Of a stretch of DNA of 64,000 nucleotides, positions 8,060 through 15,989 are shown piece after piece (the stretch's first letter is position 1; the number at the start of each line of letters is the position of its first letter). The position numbers were made by a program, and so were the translations under genes. Where the stretch lies: assembly GCF_014174375.1 (NCBI RefSeq), contig NZ_JABEQE010000007.1, positions 62,001-126,000 on the forward strand, read 5' to 3'. The DNA is from Gluconacetobacter asukensis. GTDB taxonomy: Bacteria > Pseudomonadota > Alphaproteobacteria > Acetobacterales > Acetobacteraceae. The notes beneath the pieces were generated by a model. That model was not told the origin of the DNA and ran no database searches. It worked only from the letters and a program-made list of their open reading frames with translations.

Positions 8060-8812
8060 ATGACATACGGATTTGACGGCAAAGTGGTGATCGTTACCGG
8101 CGGCACGAGCGGCATCGGACTCGCGACGGCCCGGGCCTTCGCCGATGAGGGCGCGTTCGTCTTCATCACCGGGCGGCGGCAGGACGCGCTCGATGCGGCG
8201 GTCAGCAGCATCGGCGGCCGGGTGACCGGCGTGCGGGGCGACATGGGGCGTCTTGAGGATATCGACCGGCTCTATGACGCGGTTCAGCAGAAGCACGCGC
8301 AGATCGACATCGTGTTCGCGAATGCCGGCGGCGGCGAATTCGCCCCACTGGGCGCCATCACGGAAGAGCATTACCAGTCGACCTTCGACAGCAACGTCAA
8401 GGGTGTGCTGTTCACCGTGCAGAAGGCGCTGCCGCTGCTGCGCGATGGTGGCGCGGTCGTGCTGAATGCCTCGAACGTCAGCGCGGCGGGCACGCCGGCG
8501 CTCAGCGTCTATTCCGCCACCAAGGCCGCCGTGCGCAGTTTCGCACGCAACTGGATGCTCGACCTCAAGGACCGGCACATTCGGGTGAACGCGGTCAGCC
8601 CCGGCGTCACGGACACGGCGGGCCTGAACCAGCTCTTTGGTGGTGGCGATCAGGCCGAGGGCACCAAGACCTATCTTGCCGGCCTGATCCCTGCCGGCCG
8701 GGTCGCCCAGCCTGAAGAGATCGCACGCGCCGTGCTGTTCCTGGCATCGAGCGAGGCGAGCTTTATCAACGGCATCGAGCTCTTCGTCGATGGTGGGCAG
8801 AAGCAGATCTGA
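8060..8812 (+). CDS. Short-chain dehydrogenase/reductase (classical SDR)
   Basis: A 250-residue NAD(P)-dependent oxidoreductase. The cofactor motif T-G-G-T-S-G-I-G is at residues 13-20, N-A-G-G follows near 90, and the catalytic Y-S-A-T-K with an upstream Ser is near 149-153. The ATG at 8060 follows AGGGAG; an upstream frame start at 8012 adds 16 unconserved residues and is rejected. It lies next to a truncated lysR and 70 bases ahead of a SnoaL-like gene, a common trio in alphaproteobacteria. The substrate is unknown, and control may be lost since the regulator is truncated. Confidence 0.9.
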   Translation: MTYGFDGKVVIVTGGTSGIGLATARAFADEGAFVFITGRRQDALDAAVSSIGGRVTGVRGDMGRLEDIDRLYDAVQQKHAQIDIVFANAGGGEFAPLGAITEEHYQSTFDSNVKGVLFTVQKALPLLRDGGAVVLNASNVSAAGTPALSVYSATKAAVRSFARNWMLDLKDRHIRVNAVSPGVTDTAGLNQLFGGGDQAEGTKTYLAGLIPAGRVAQPEEIARAVLFLASSEASFINGIELFVDGGQKQI

Positions 8813-8882
8813 AAATCAGCATGGGACAGCCGGCGGCCATTGGATTGCGATCCGACCGGCCGCCGGCCCACGGAGAATCGTC

Positions 8883-9263
8883 ATGACCGATACCGTTACT
8901 TCCCTTCTTGCGCGCAATCTGCATGGCGTCTTTGGCGAAGCCGACGACGCCCGGCGCCGCGTACTGGTGGACGAACTCTTCACCGAGGACGCGCTGTTCG
9001 TCGAACCGGCCGGCGTCACGCGTGGCCGCGCCGCCATTGCCGCCATCGCGGGCAAGATCCGCGCCACCCATCCGGGCTTTGCCTATGCCGAACTCGCCCC
9101 GGCCGAAAACCTGCACGGCCTCGCTGGACGACTGCGCTGGACGTCCGGGGAGCCCGGGCGGCCCCCATCCTATGCGGGCACCGACATCATTGTCGTCGAG
9201 AATGGTCGCATCGCGGCGCTCTATCTGTTCTTCGATCCGCTGCCTGTGAAAGACGTAGCCTGA
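8883..9263 (+). CDS. SnoaL/NTF2-like domain protein
   Basis: A 126-residue protein of the SnoaL-like (NTF2) alpha+beta barrel fold: an N-terminal helix, the L-F-T-E-D-A-L-F-V-E-P segment near 34-44, and C-terminal strands ending G-R-I-A-A-L-Y-L-F-F-D. The fold hosts small-molecule isomerases, dehydratases and hydroxylases; the specific activity here is not known. The ATG at 8883 has GGAG seven bases upstream. It is 70 bases downstream of the SDR gene and probably forms an operon with it. Confidence 0.8.
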   Translation: MTDTVTSLLARNLHGVFGEADDARRRVLVDELFTEDALFVEPAGVTRGRAAIAAIAGKIRATHPGFAYAELAPAENLHGLAGRLRWTSGEPGRPPSYAGTDIIVVENGRIAALYLFFDPLPVKDVA

Positions 9264-9548
9264 AATTGACAGCGGAAGCCGAAGTCTCAGAAGGGCAGGT
9301 TCATATTCTGCCGCACATGGCAATGCCTGGACGCGGTCATTCTCAAATTGACGTTCGACGAACGGGCAGATTATCGTGCATCTCGTTCCGAAACCGGCAT
9401 AAAATGGTTCGGGGTCGATCGGATATGTCAGTGTTCCGACGGATGGCTGGGCGGGACACGGCGTTGCCCTTTGATGAGGACGGACCAGCGGTGCTAGGCG
9501 GCGTGAGGAGGGCAGCAGGGATGTCGGGTCCGACCTCTGGGGATTATG
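9264..9548. other. Intergenic region, nothing recognised
   Basis: About 285 bases between the SnoaL gene and an MFS transporter stump. No convincing gene, repeat or terminator was seen. Degraded transporter coding DNA may extend back into its right end, but similarity fades before about 9537. Confidence 0.4.
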
Positions 9549-9716
9549 ATGTCCGCACTGTTTTCTCACGACCAGCTTCATGCCTGGGAATGGCGGATAC
9601 CGTTTCTGCCAGGCCTGTCCGTCGTGCCGTTCGGATTTTTCCTGCGACGGGAATGCAGGGGGTTTCCCTCATCATCTTCCGAGATCCTCGACCAGGTGAA
9701 TATCTTCCTGATCTGA
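9549..9716 (+). pseudogene. MFS transporter (metabolite:H+ symporter type), internal remnant
   Basis: A 55-codon fragment reads ...H-D-Q-L-H-A-W-E-W-R-I-P-F-L-P-G-L... then G-F-F-L-R-R-E. This is the conserved W-G-W-R-I-P-F-L-x-G loop and helix of the ProP/KgtP-like metabolite:H+ symporters, near helix 6 and the central loop. Neither the N-terminal nor the C-terminal half is present and the frame stops at 9714-9716. It is a fossil of a dicarboxylate or osmolyte carrier just ahead of an amidohydrolase gene, suggesting the catabolic cluster once had its own carrier here. Confidence 0.6.
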
Positions 9717-9802
9717 CGCTTATGTCCGGACCTTGGGCGTCAGCTACATGATTTCGGTGCTGCACCACTCCCCCTCCAAAAACCTGACATAGGAAGGCCC
9801 CC

Positions 9803-10969
9803 ATGGTTTCTCTGCGAGACATTGATCCTTATCTCGACGAACTGACGGCGCTGCGCCACGACCTGCATGCCCATCCCGAAATCGGCATGGAGGAGCATCG
9901 CACAGCCGACCTCGTAGCGCGGGAGCTTGAACGCCTGGGCATCGAAGTGCATCGCGGTGTCGGCCGGACGGGAGTGGTGGGCGTCCTGCGCGTCGGCAAC
10001 GGTGAGGGGGCGATCGGGCTACGCGCGGACATGGACGCGCTGGCGATGGCGGAGGCGAACGATCTGCCCTATCGCAGCACCATTCCCGGGATGATGCATG
10101 CATGCGGCCATGACGGGCATACGACGATGCTGCTGGGCGCTGCCCGTTATCTGGCGGAAACACGCCGGTTCAACGGGACGGTCAACCTGATCTTCCAGCC
10201 GGGGGAGGAAGGTGCCGGGGGCGCCGAGGCCATGATCGCCGACGGATTGTTCGAACGGTTTCCATGCGATTCGGTTTTCGGAATGCATAACAGGCCGGGG
10301 CTGGATGTCGGGCAGTACCGGATCACGCCGGGGCCCGCGATGGCGGGTGGTGCGTTTTTCACTGTGACGGTCGAGGGGCGCGGCGCGCACGGTGCACGGC
10401 CCGAGGACAGCATTGATCCGGTGCCGGCCGTGGCGCAGATCACCCTGGCCCTGCAGACCATCGTATCGCGCAACATACCGCCCGAAGAGCGCGCCGTGGT
10501 CAGCATCACGCGTTTGAGCGGTGGGGACGCATTCAATGTGATTCCCCAGACCGCGTCGCTGGGCGGCACGATCCGCTGCTTCAGCCGCGCGCTGATGGAG
10601 AAGATCCGCGAACGGATCGAGGCGGTGGCGGCGCACACGGCGGAGGCGTACGGCGCGCGGGCGACCGTCTCGTTCCGGCCGATCTTCGCGCCCCTGATCA
10701 ATGACAAGGAACAGGCGGCGCTCTATGCCGACGCCGCCGCCGAGCTGGTCGGCGAAGGGGCCGTGGACCGCCATGGTGCGGCCGTCATGGGGTCGGAGGA
10801 TTTCAGCTTCATGACGGAACGGGTGCCCGGTGCCTACATCCATGTGGGGGCGGGCGCGGGACGTACGCTGCATCACGAACTGTATGATTTCAACGATGCA
10901 GTCATTCCATACGGGGTGGCGCTCTATGCAAGCATCGTCGAACGCAAGCTGGCCCCGGAGGCGTTCTGA
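9803..10969 (+). CDS. M20 metallopeptidase-family amidohydrolase (hippurate hydrolase-like)
   Basis: A 388-residue M20D amidohydrolase, a dinuclear-metal enzyme that hydrolyses N-acyl amino acids. Metal-site motifs are L-R-A-D-M-D-A-L near 73-80, H-A-C-G-H-D-G-H at 99-106 and the Q-P-G-E-E-G catalytic Glu pair. No signal peptide, so cytoplasmic. The ATG at 9803 follows AGGAAGG. It has a close paralog at 27784-28941. It heads toward convergent dadA, fitting deacylation followed by oxidation of the freed amino acid. Family members also cleave auxin-amino acid conjugates; the real substrate is unknown. Confidence 0.92.
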   Translation: MVSLRDIDPYLDELTALRHDLHAHPEIGMEEHRTADLVARELERLGIEVHRGVGRTGVVGVLRVGNGEGAIGLRADMDALAMAEANDLPYRSTIPGMMHACGHDGHTTMLLGAARYLAETRRFNGTVNLIFQPGEEGAGGAEAMIADGLFERFPCDSVFGMHNRPGLDVGQYRITPGPAMAGGAFFTVTVEGRGAHGARPEDSIDPVPAVAQITLALQTIVSRNIPPEERAVVSITRLSGGDAFNVIPQTASLGGTIRCFSRALMEKIRERIEAVAAHTAEAYGARATVSFRPIFAPLINDKEQAALYADAAAELVGEGAVDRHGAAVMGSEDFSFMTERVPGAYIHVGAGAGRTLHHELYDFNDAVIPYGVALYASIVERKLAPEAF

Positions 10970-10999
10970 CGGCATTTTCCGTCATTCCGCCACCGCGCC

Positions 11000-12289
11000 T
11001 CAGGTCGCGAAATTGAGGACGCTCAGGCGTTGCCGGTCGAAGCGGCCGGGATCGTAAGGCATCGGGTCGATGAAGGGTGCCTCGCCCGCGATCCGTTCGG
11101 CGCAGAGCCGGCCGGTGACGGGGCCGAGCGTGAAACCCTGATGGGCGTGACCGAAATTCAGCCACAGGCCGGGATGCCGCGCGCACGGGCCGAGGGCGGG
11201 CAGCATGTCCGGCAGGCATGGGCGCGCGCCACGCCAGGGGGCTGCGTCGAGCGGCTTGCCGATGGGTAGCAGGGTGCGGGCGATCGCGATGCTTCGCGTG
11301 ATTTGCCGGGTCGCGGCGGGGGCCTCGCGCCGTGCGAATTCGGCCCCCGTGGCGATCCGCAATCCGGATGGCGTCGGAATCATGGCCACACCCTGTTCGG
11401 TCAGCAGCATGGGCGTCGCAAGGGCGCCGTCCAGCGCGACATGCATATGGTAGCCACGCTTGACGAACAGCGGAAAGCGATATCCCAGCGGGCGCAGGAC
11501 CATGTCGCTCCACGGACCGAGGCAGATGACGGCGGTTTCGGCATCCAGGTCGCCGTCCTCGCCCGTCACGCGCCAGCCGGCGCCGTGGGGCCTGAGGGTC
11601 TGCGCATCCCCCGTGGCCAGCGTGCCCCCGGCAGCTTCGAACCCCCGGGCATAGGCTTTGACCAGGCCGCCGGGATCGGAGACGGCAAACGGCGATGTCC
11701 AGTGGATGGCACCGGCAAGCTGCCGCTGCAAGGTGGGTTCTTCCCGCGCAAGCGTGGCGCCGTCCAGGACGGTGTGGGGGACGCCGAAGCGTTCCGCGAC
11801 CTCCTTTGCGTGGTGCAGGGCCGTCTTCATGGTGGCCTGGGATTGGAATATCTGCTTCCAGCCGCCGGCCCGCATCATTCCCGTGGCATTGGCCTGCGCC
11901 GCCATGGCCTGGTGTTCGGCCAGGCAATGGCGGACCATGCGTTCATAGGCCATGCAGATAGGATCGTACCGGCCGGGAAGGGAATTCCAGAAATACCGGG
12001 CGAGCATCGGGGCCAGCGTCGGTAGATCGCGGGCGCGCCATGCGGTATCGTTGCCCATGCCGAATGCGATGCGGGCCAGCCGTCCGGCATCCATCGGAAA
12101 CGCGTATGGCATGACGGCTTCGCGCTGGATCAGGCCCGCATTCCCGAACGATGTCTCGTTCCCCGGCACGCGGCGGTCGACGAGCACGACATCGAAGCCA
12201 CGCTGGCGCAGATGCCAGGCGGTCGCCGTTCCCACCATGCCCGCGCCGAGAACGATCGCGCTGCGGCCTTTTGCCTGCCCATGGACCAT
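11000..12289 (-). CDS. dadA: D-amino acid dehydrogenase small subunit-like FAD oxidoreductase
   Basis: A 429-residue DAO-superfamily flavoprotein of the DadA type, oxidising D-amino acids to 2-oxo acids with electrons passed to the respiratory chain. The FAD motif G-A-G-M-V-G is at 15-20 and the conserved C-terminal FAD-contacting segment (F-G-H-A-H-Q-G-F-T-L-G-P) near the end, the normal DAO order. The ATG at 12289 is preceded by AAGGAA; a TTG ten codons upstream is rejected. It lies 78 bases downstream of an Lrp-family gene in the same direction, which may co-regulate it. Substrate range unknown; DadA-like proteins also oxidise glycine, sarcosine or hydroxyproline epimers. Confidence 0.85.
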   Translation of the reverse strand: MVHGQAKGRSAIVLGAGMVGTATAWHLRQRGFDVVLVDRRVPGNETSFGNAGLIQREAVMPYAFPMDAGRLARIAFGMGNDTAWRARDLPTLAPMLARYFWNSLPGRYDPICMAYERMVRHCLAEHQAMAAQANATGMMRAGGWKQIFQSQATMKTALHHAKEVAERFGVPHTVLDGATLAREEPTLQRQLAGAIHWTSPFAVSDPGGLVKAYARGFEAAGGTLATGDAQTLRPHGAGWRVTGEDGDLDAETAVICLGPWSDMVLRPLGYRFPLFVKRGYHMHVALDGALATPMLLTEQGVAMIPTPSGLRIATGAEFARREAPAATRQITRSIAIARTLLPIGKPLDAAPWRGARPCLPDMLPALGPCARHPGLWLNFGHAHQGFTLGPVTGRLCAERIAGEAPFIDPMPYDPGRFDRQRLSVLNFAT

Positions 12290-12367
12290 TGATGCTTGTT
12301 CCTTGAAAAGAGGTGTCAACGAAAGCAGGGTTGCGAACGGGTGCCGATATGTCCCTGGTGGAAACGG

Positions 12368-12832
12368 TCAGATGGCGAGCGGACGGTTATCCACCACCTC
12401 CTTCATGACGAAGAAGGTCCGGGTCTGGAGCACGCAGGGCAGCGCGATCAGTTCCGACGCGTGAAGCCGGCTGAAATCGTGGATGTCGCGGACGCGGATC
12501 TTCACGAAGAAATCGAAATCTCCCGCCACCAGATAGCAGTCGAGGATCGCCGGCATGGCACGGGCGGCCGTTTCGAACGCGGCGAAACTGTCCGGTGTCG
12601 AACGGTCCAGCACCACGCCGACGATCGCCAGCGTCGCCAGATCGACGGCTTCCGGCGCGACCTGCGCCCGCACGCTGCGGATGAAACCGTCCTCGAACAG
12701 GCGTTGCGTCCGGCGGTAGCAGGTCGCCGGGCTGAGATTGGCCTGACGCGCGAGGTCGGCATTCGATGTCCGGCCATCCTGCTGCAGCAGGCGCAACAGC
12801 TTGCGGTCGATTCGGTCCAGCGTTTTGTCCAT
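12368..12832 (-). CDS. acdR: Lrp/AsnC-family regulator, probable AcdR
   Basis: A 154-residue Lrp/AsnC regulator: N-terminal helix-turn-helix (A-D-L-A-R-Q-A-N-L-S-P-A-T-C-Y-R-R near 25-41) and a C-terminal RAM ligand domain (A-I-V-G-V-V-L-D ... C-Y-L-V-A-G-D-F-D-F). It is transcribed divergently from the ACC deaminase gene with 156 bases between, the standard acdR-acdS arrangement, so AcdR is the best name. It is also directly upstream of dadA. A much longer leftward frame through the antisense of acdS is an artefact; the Met at 12832 starts the conserved domain. Confidence 0.9.
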   Translation of the reverse strand: MDKTLDRIDRKLLRLLQQDGRTSNADLARQANLSPATCYRRTQRLFEDGFIRSVRAQVAPEAVDLATLAIVGVVLDRSTPDSFAAFETAARAMPAILDCYLVAGDFDFFVKIRVRDIHDFSRLHASELIALPCVLQTRTFFVMKEVVDNRPLAI

Positions 12833-12988
12833 GAAAGGATCTTTCAGAGATGGCGCAATATTTGGACAGATAATCGGGAAACCTGAAAAAATACAGGAAA
12901 GGGATGTCGTCAAGGGTGGAAGTTCGAAAGCCCATTTCATTCCTTTTGTGGCACGATTGGGATCGTTCTTCCGATCAAGGGGCTTGAA
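12833..12988. promoter_or_regulatory. Divergent acdR-acdS control region
   Basis: 156 bases relatively rich in A and T (around 12850-12900), with AAGGGG six bases before the acdS start. Lrp-type sites are degenerate and no single box can be fixed by eye. A TGGCACG at 12949-12955 recalls a sigma-54 -24 element but the -12 GC is missing. Confidence 0.5.
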
Positions 12989-14005
12989 ATGCTTAATCTT
13001 TCCCGCTTCGCGCGCTATCCGCTCACCTTCGGGCCGACGCCCATCGAATTCCTGCCGCGCCTGAGCGAGAGCCTGGGCGGCGACGTGCAGATCTACGCCA
13101 AGCGCGAGGACTGCAATTCCGGCCTGGCCATGGGCGGCAACAAGCTGCGCAAGCTGGAATATATCGTTCCCGACGCCCTGGCGTCCGGCGCGGACACGCT
13201 GGTTTCGATCGGCGGTGTGCAGTCCAACCATACGCGCCTGGTTGCCGCCGTCGCGGCCAAGATCGGCATGAAATGCCATGTGATCCAGGAAAGCTGGGTG
13301 CCCCATGACGACGCGGTGTACGATCGCGTGGGCAATATCCTGATGACCCGCCTGATGGGCGCGGACTCCCGGCTGGTCGATGAGGGCTTCGATGTCGGGA
13401 TCCGCGATAGCTGGCTGCAGGCGCTGGAGGAAGTGAAGGCGAAGGGTGGCAAGCCCTATGCCATTCCCGCCGGCGCGTCGGTGCACAAGTTCGGCGGGCT
13501 GGGCTATGTCGGTTTCGCCGAGGAGGTTCGGGCCCAGGAAGCGGAACTGGGCTTCAAGTTCGATTTCATCATCGTCTGCACGGTGACCGGTTCGACTCAT
13601 GCCGGCATGCTGGTCGGCTTCGCCGACGACGGACGGGCGCGGCAGGTGATCGGAATCGACGCGTCCTTCACCCCGAAACAGGTGAAGGCGCAGGTGCTCG
13701 ATATCGCGCAGAAGACCTCGGCCTTGGTCGACGGGCCGGAAATCGCCGGCGATGACGTGGTGCTGGTCGAGGATTATGCCTATCCCGCCTACGGCGTGCC
13801 ATCGAAGGAAACGGTGGAGGCGATGCGCCTGGCGGCGCGGACCGAGGCGATGATTACCGACCCGGTCTACGAGGGGAAATCGATGCAGGGCCTGATCGAC
13901 CTTGTCCGCAAGGGCTTCTTCCCGAAGGGGTCGAAAATCCTCTATGCGCACCTGGGCGGCGTGCCCGCGATCAATGGCTACAGCTACACGTTCCGCAACG
14001 GCTGA
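12989..14005 (+). CDS. acdS: 1-Aminocyclopropane-1-carboxylate (ACC) deaminase
   Basis: A 338-residue PLP enzyme that opens and deaminates ACC, the ethylene precursor, to 2-oxobutyrate and ammonia. The length is that of characterised AcdS. Key residues are all seen: PLP Lys52 (G-G-N-K), Ser79 (V-Q-S-N), Tyr294-Glu295 in V-Y-E-G-K-S and Leu322 in A-H-L-G-G. The Glu295/Leu322 pair separates true AcdS from D-cysteine desulfhydrases. RBS AAGGGG. Divergent Lrp regulator as in known acd loci. In plant-associated bacteria it lowers plant ethylene and supplies nitrogen; here it sits in a wider amino-acid catabolic cluster. Confidence 0.95.
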   Translation: MLNLSRFARYPLTFGPTPIEFLPRLSESLGGDVQIYAKREDCNSGLAMGGNKLRKLEYIVPDALASGADTLVSIGGVQSNHTRLVAAVAAKIGMKCHVIQESWVPHDDAVYDRVGNILMTRLMGADSRLVDEGFDVGIRDSWLQALEEVKAKGGKPYAIPAGASVHKFGGLGYVGFAEEVRAQEAELGFKFDFIIVCTVTGSTHAGMLVGFADDGRARQVIGIDASFTPKQVKAQVLDIAQKTSALVDGPEIAGDDVVLVEDYAYPAYGVPSKETVEAMRLAARTEAMITDPVYEGKSMQGLIDLVRKGFFPKGSKILYAHLGGVPAINGYSYTFRNG

Positions 14006-14031
14006 ACGGTTCGGGCGGTTCGCGGACGCCA

Positions 14032-14055
14032 CGCGCGGCGGATGGCCGCCGCGCG
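14032..14055. terminator. Hairpin between convergent acdS and M81 genes
   Basis: Perfect 10-base-pair stem CGCGCGGCGG / CCGCCGCGCG with an ATGG loop, without a T tract. Position between two convergent 3' ends suggests bidirectional termination or transcript protection. Confidence 0.5.
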
Positions 14056-14081
14056 ATCGTCCGCCTCGGGGGCGGAGGGCG

Positions 14082-15563
14082 TTACGCCTCCACCGCATGC
14101 GGGTCCTCGACAATCGGCCAGATCGGGCGGCTGAGTTTGCGATAGCGGGTGCGGCGGGCGTCCGACGGATAATGCGTTCCGGCATCGACATAGAGGATCT
14201 CGTCCGCCACGGGCTGGAATGCCGCGTAGAAATGGTTGGTCGATTTCACCACCAGGTATTTCTTTTCGGCGATGTCGATGCCCAGGCCGGAAAAGATGTC
14301 CGGGTCGAATGTCTGGGCGCGGTTCGTGTTCAGGATGACGTCGACCCGCGTGCCGGCGATCCGGACCACGGAAGAGGCCCCTAGGGGCACGCGGCTGGCG
14401 CCGAAACTCTCCCAGGCCTCGGTGACCGCCTTCAGGACCGTGACGGTGGCATCGATCGGATCGCCCGCGCCGGGGCCGCTCTTGCCGCCGAAGCGCAGCG
14501 TGAGGGTCGCCCCTTCGCCTGCGGCCAGGCAGAACGTGACAGCCATCGGATCCCAGATCGTGGCCACGCCGACATCGTTCAGGCCCGCATCCAGCATGGC
14601 CCGCAGGATCAGGGTGCCGTCGCCGGCCACGCCGCCGCCGGGATTGTCCCATGTGTCGGCCAGGACGACGGGCCGGGTTGCGCCTGCCGCGACGCGGGCG
14701 GCCGCCAGATGCAGGGCCTCCTCCACCCCGTGCTGGGTCATGCGGGTGGCGCCGCGCAGGGCAAACAGGTCCATCCCCTTTTCGCGGGCAAGGCGCGCGC
14801 CGCGTTCCGGGTCGTTGTCGGTGATGACCACCATGCGCGCGCCGAGTTCGGGCACGTCGCCGGCCAGGAAGCCGTGGATCAGCGAGACGCTGAGCACCGT
14901 ATCCTGCCCTTCCAGTGCGCGCAGGCTGTCGATGAAGCCGCGCATCGGCTGCTGGCTGGTCGGCAGGACGTCGATCATCCGGCAATCGAAGACCGAGATC
15001 ACCGGACGGATTTCGCCACGCACCGCGCGCAGGGTCAGATCGACGACCTGTTCGGCGCGCGCGACGAAGTCGGTATGGGGAAATTCCAGGAAGGCATTGA
15101 GGATATCGAGGTTTTCGACACGCTTCGGCGTCAGGTGGCTATGCGGGTCGAACGTCGCGCCGATCACGGCGTCCGGCCCCGCCAGCGCACGGACGCGCGC
15201 CAGAAGGTCGCCCTCGCAATCGTCATATCCCTGCGCGACCATGGCGCCATGCAGCCCCAGCACGACGGCATTGACGGGCAGGGCGGCGCGAAGCTGGTCC
15301 AGGATTTCGTCGCGCAATGCCTCGTAAGTCTGGCGCTGGACCAGGCCGCCGGGGTCGGCCCAGGTGGCGGTGCCCTCGACCAGTTCGAACCCCTCGCGGC
15401 TTGCCCGGCTGCGCAGGGACGGAAACACGGCGGAGCACAGTGTCGGCGTCGCGGGGTGCCGGCCCGGAGGGGCGTAGAACGCGGCGAGGAAGTTCGCGCG
15501 ATCGGTGGGAACGGGTGAGAATGTATTGGTTTCCGTGGCGAGGGAGGCGACGAATACCTTCAT
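14082..15563 (-). CDS. M81-family (MlrC-like) metallohydrolase
   Basis: A 493-residue M81/MlrC protein. MlrC was named for hydrolysing linearised microcystin, but most homologues sit in other amino-acid or peptide pathways. Seen are the N-terminal T-E-T-N-T-F-S-P signature, the F-D-P-H-S-H-L-T metal-binding segment near 170, and a conserved central D-N-P-G-G-G motif. It is the last gene of a leftward run (MFS, MFS, amidase, AbgB-like, permease, D-serine dehydratase-like, RidA, this gene). A second copy lies at 31424-32887. The substrate is probably an amide or peptide bond in an unusual amino-acid conjugate, by context. Confidence 0.88.
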   Translation of the reverse strand: MKVFVASLATETNTFSPVPTDRANFLAAFYAPPGRHPATPTLCSAVFPSLRSRASREGFELVEGTATWADPGGLVQRQTYEALRDEILDQLRAALPVNAVVLGLHGAMVAQGYDDCEGDLLARVRALAGPDAVIGATFDPHSHLTPKRVENLDILNAFLEFPHTDFVARAEQVVDLTLRAVRGEIRPVISVFDCRMIDVLPTSQQPMRGFIDSLRALEGQDTVLSVSLIHGFLAGDVPELGARMVVITDNDPERGARLAREKGMDLFALRGATRMTQHGVEEALHLAAARVAAGATRPVVLADTWDNPGGGVAGDGTLILRAMLDAGLNDVGVATIWDPMAVTFCLAAGEGATLTLRFGGKSGPGAGDPIDATVTVLKAVTEAWESFGASRVPLGASSVVRIAGTRVDVILNTNRAQTFDPDIFSGLGIDIAEKKYLVVKSTNHFYAAFQPVADEILYVDAGTHYPSDARRTRYRKLSRPIWPIVEDPHAVEA

Positions 15564-15596
15564 GATCGGATTGTCCTGTTCGGCGGCGGGCGGAGG

Positions 15597-15959
15597 CTAG
15601 AGCGGCTTGTAGGCGATCGCCTCGATCTCGATCGTGATGTCGATCATCAATCCGGCCTCGACCGTCGTGCGCGCCGGGGGGGCTGAGGGGAAGAAGGTCG
15701 CATAGACCGCGTTGAAGGCGCCGAAATCCTTCCGGTCCGTCAGGATGACAAAGGTCTTGACGACGTCGGAAAGGTCGCAGCCCGCAAGTTTCAGCGCGGC
15801 GGCTATATTGTCCATGACGACCCGGGTCTGCACGCTGACATCGCCCGCGACCACCTGGCCGTCGCGCACCGGCACCTGGCCCGAGACATAGACGAAATCC
15901 CCCGCGCGCACGGCGGGGGAGAGCGGGACATGTGACTGACCGAAAACCGTCTTCATCAT
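15597..15959 (-). CDS. RidA-family 2-iminoacid deaminase
   Basis: A 120-residue RidA/YjgF/UK114 protein. These trimeric enzymes hydrolyse reactive 2-aminoacrylate and other imines released by PLP ammonia-lyases. The R-A-G-D-F-V-Y-V-S-G-Q-V-P segment and the conserved Arg in P-P-A-R-T-T-V fit the deaminating group. Two Met codons open the frame; AAGGAT upstream supports 15959. It lies directly after the D-serine dehydratase-like gene, whose product chemistry makes the imines RidA clears, so the pairing makes biochemical sense. Confidence 0.92.
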   Translation of the reverse strand: MMKTVFGQSHVPLSPAVRAGDFVYVSGQVPVRDGQVVAGDVSVQTRVVMDNIAAALKLAGCDLSDVVKTFVILTDRKDFGAFNAVYATFFPSAPPARTTVEAGLMIDITIEIEAIAYKPL

Positions 15960-15989
15960 GAATGATCCTTCCAGGGGAAACGCCGGTGG

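Noticed and set aside
12949-12955. TGGCACG before acdS, like a sigma-54 -24 box
   Set aside because: The required GC of the -12 element is not at the right distance, so a sigma-54 promoter cannot be supported.
12368-14191. Leftward 607-codon frame ending in the Lrp gene
   Set aside because: Most of it is the antisense of acdS; only the last 154 codons carry the regulator, with its own Met at 12832.
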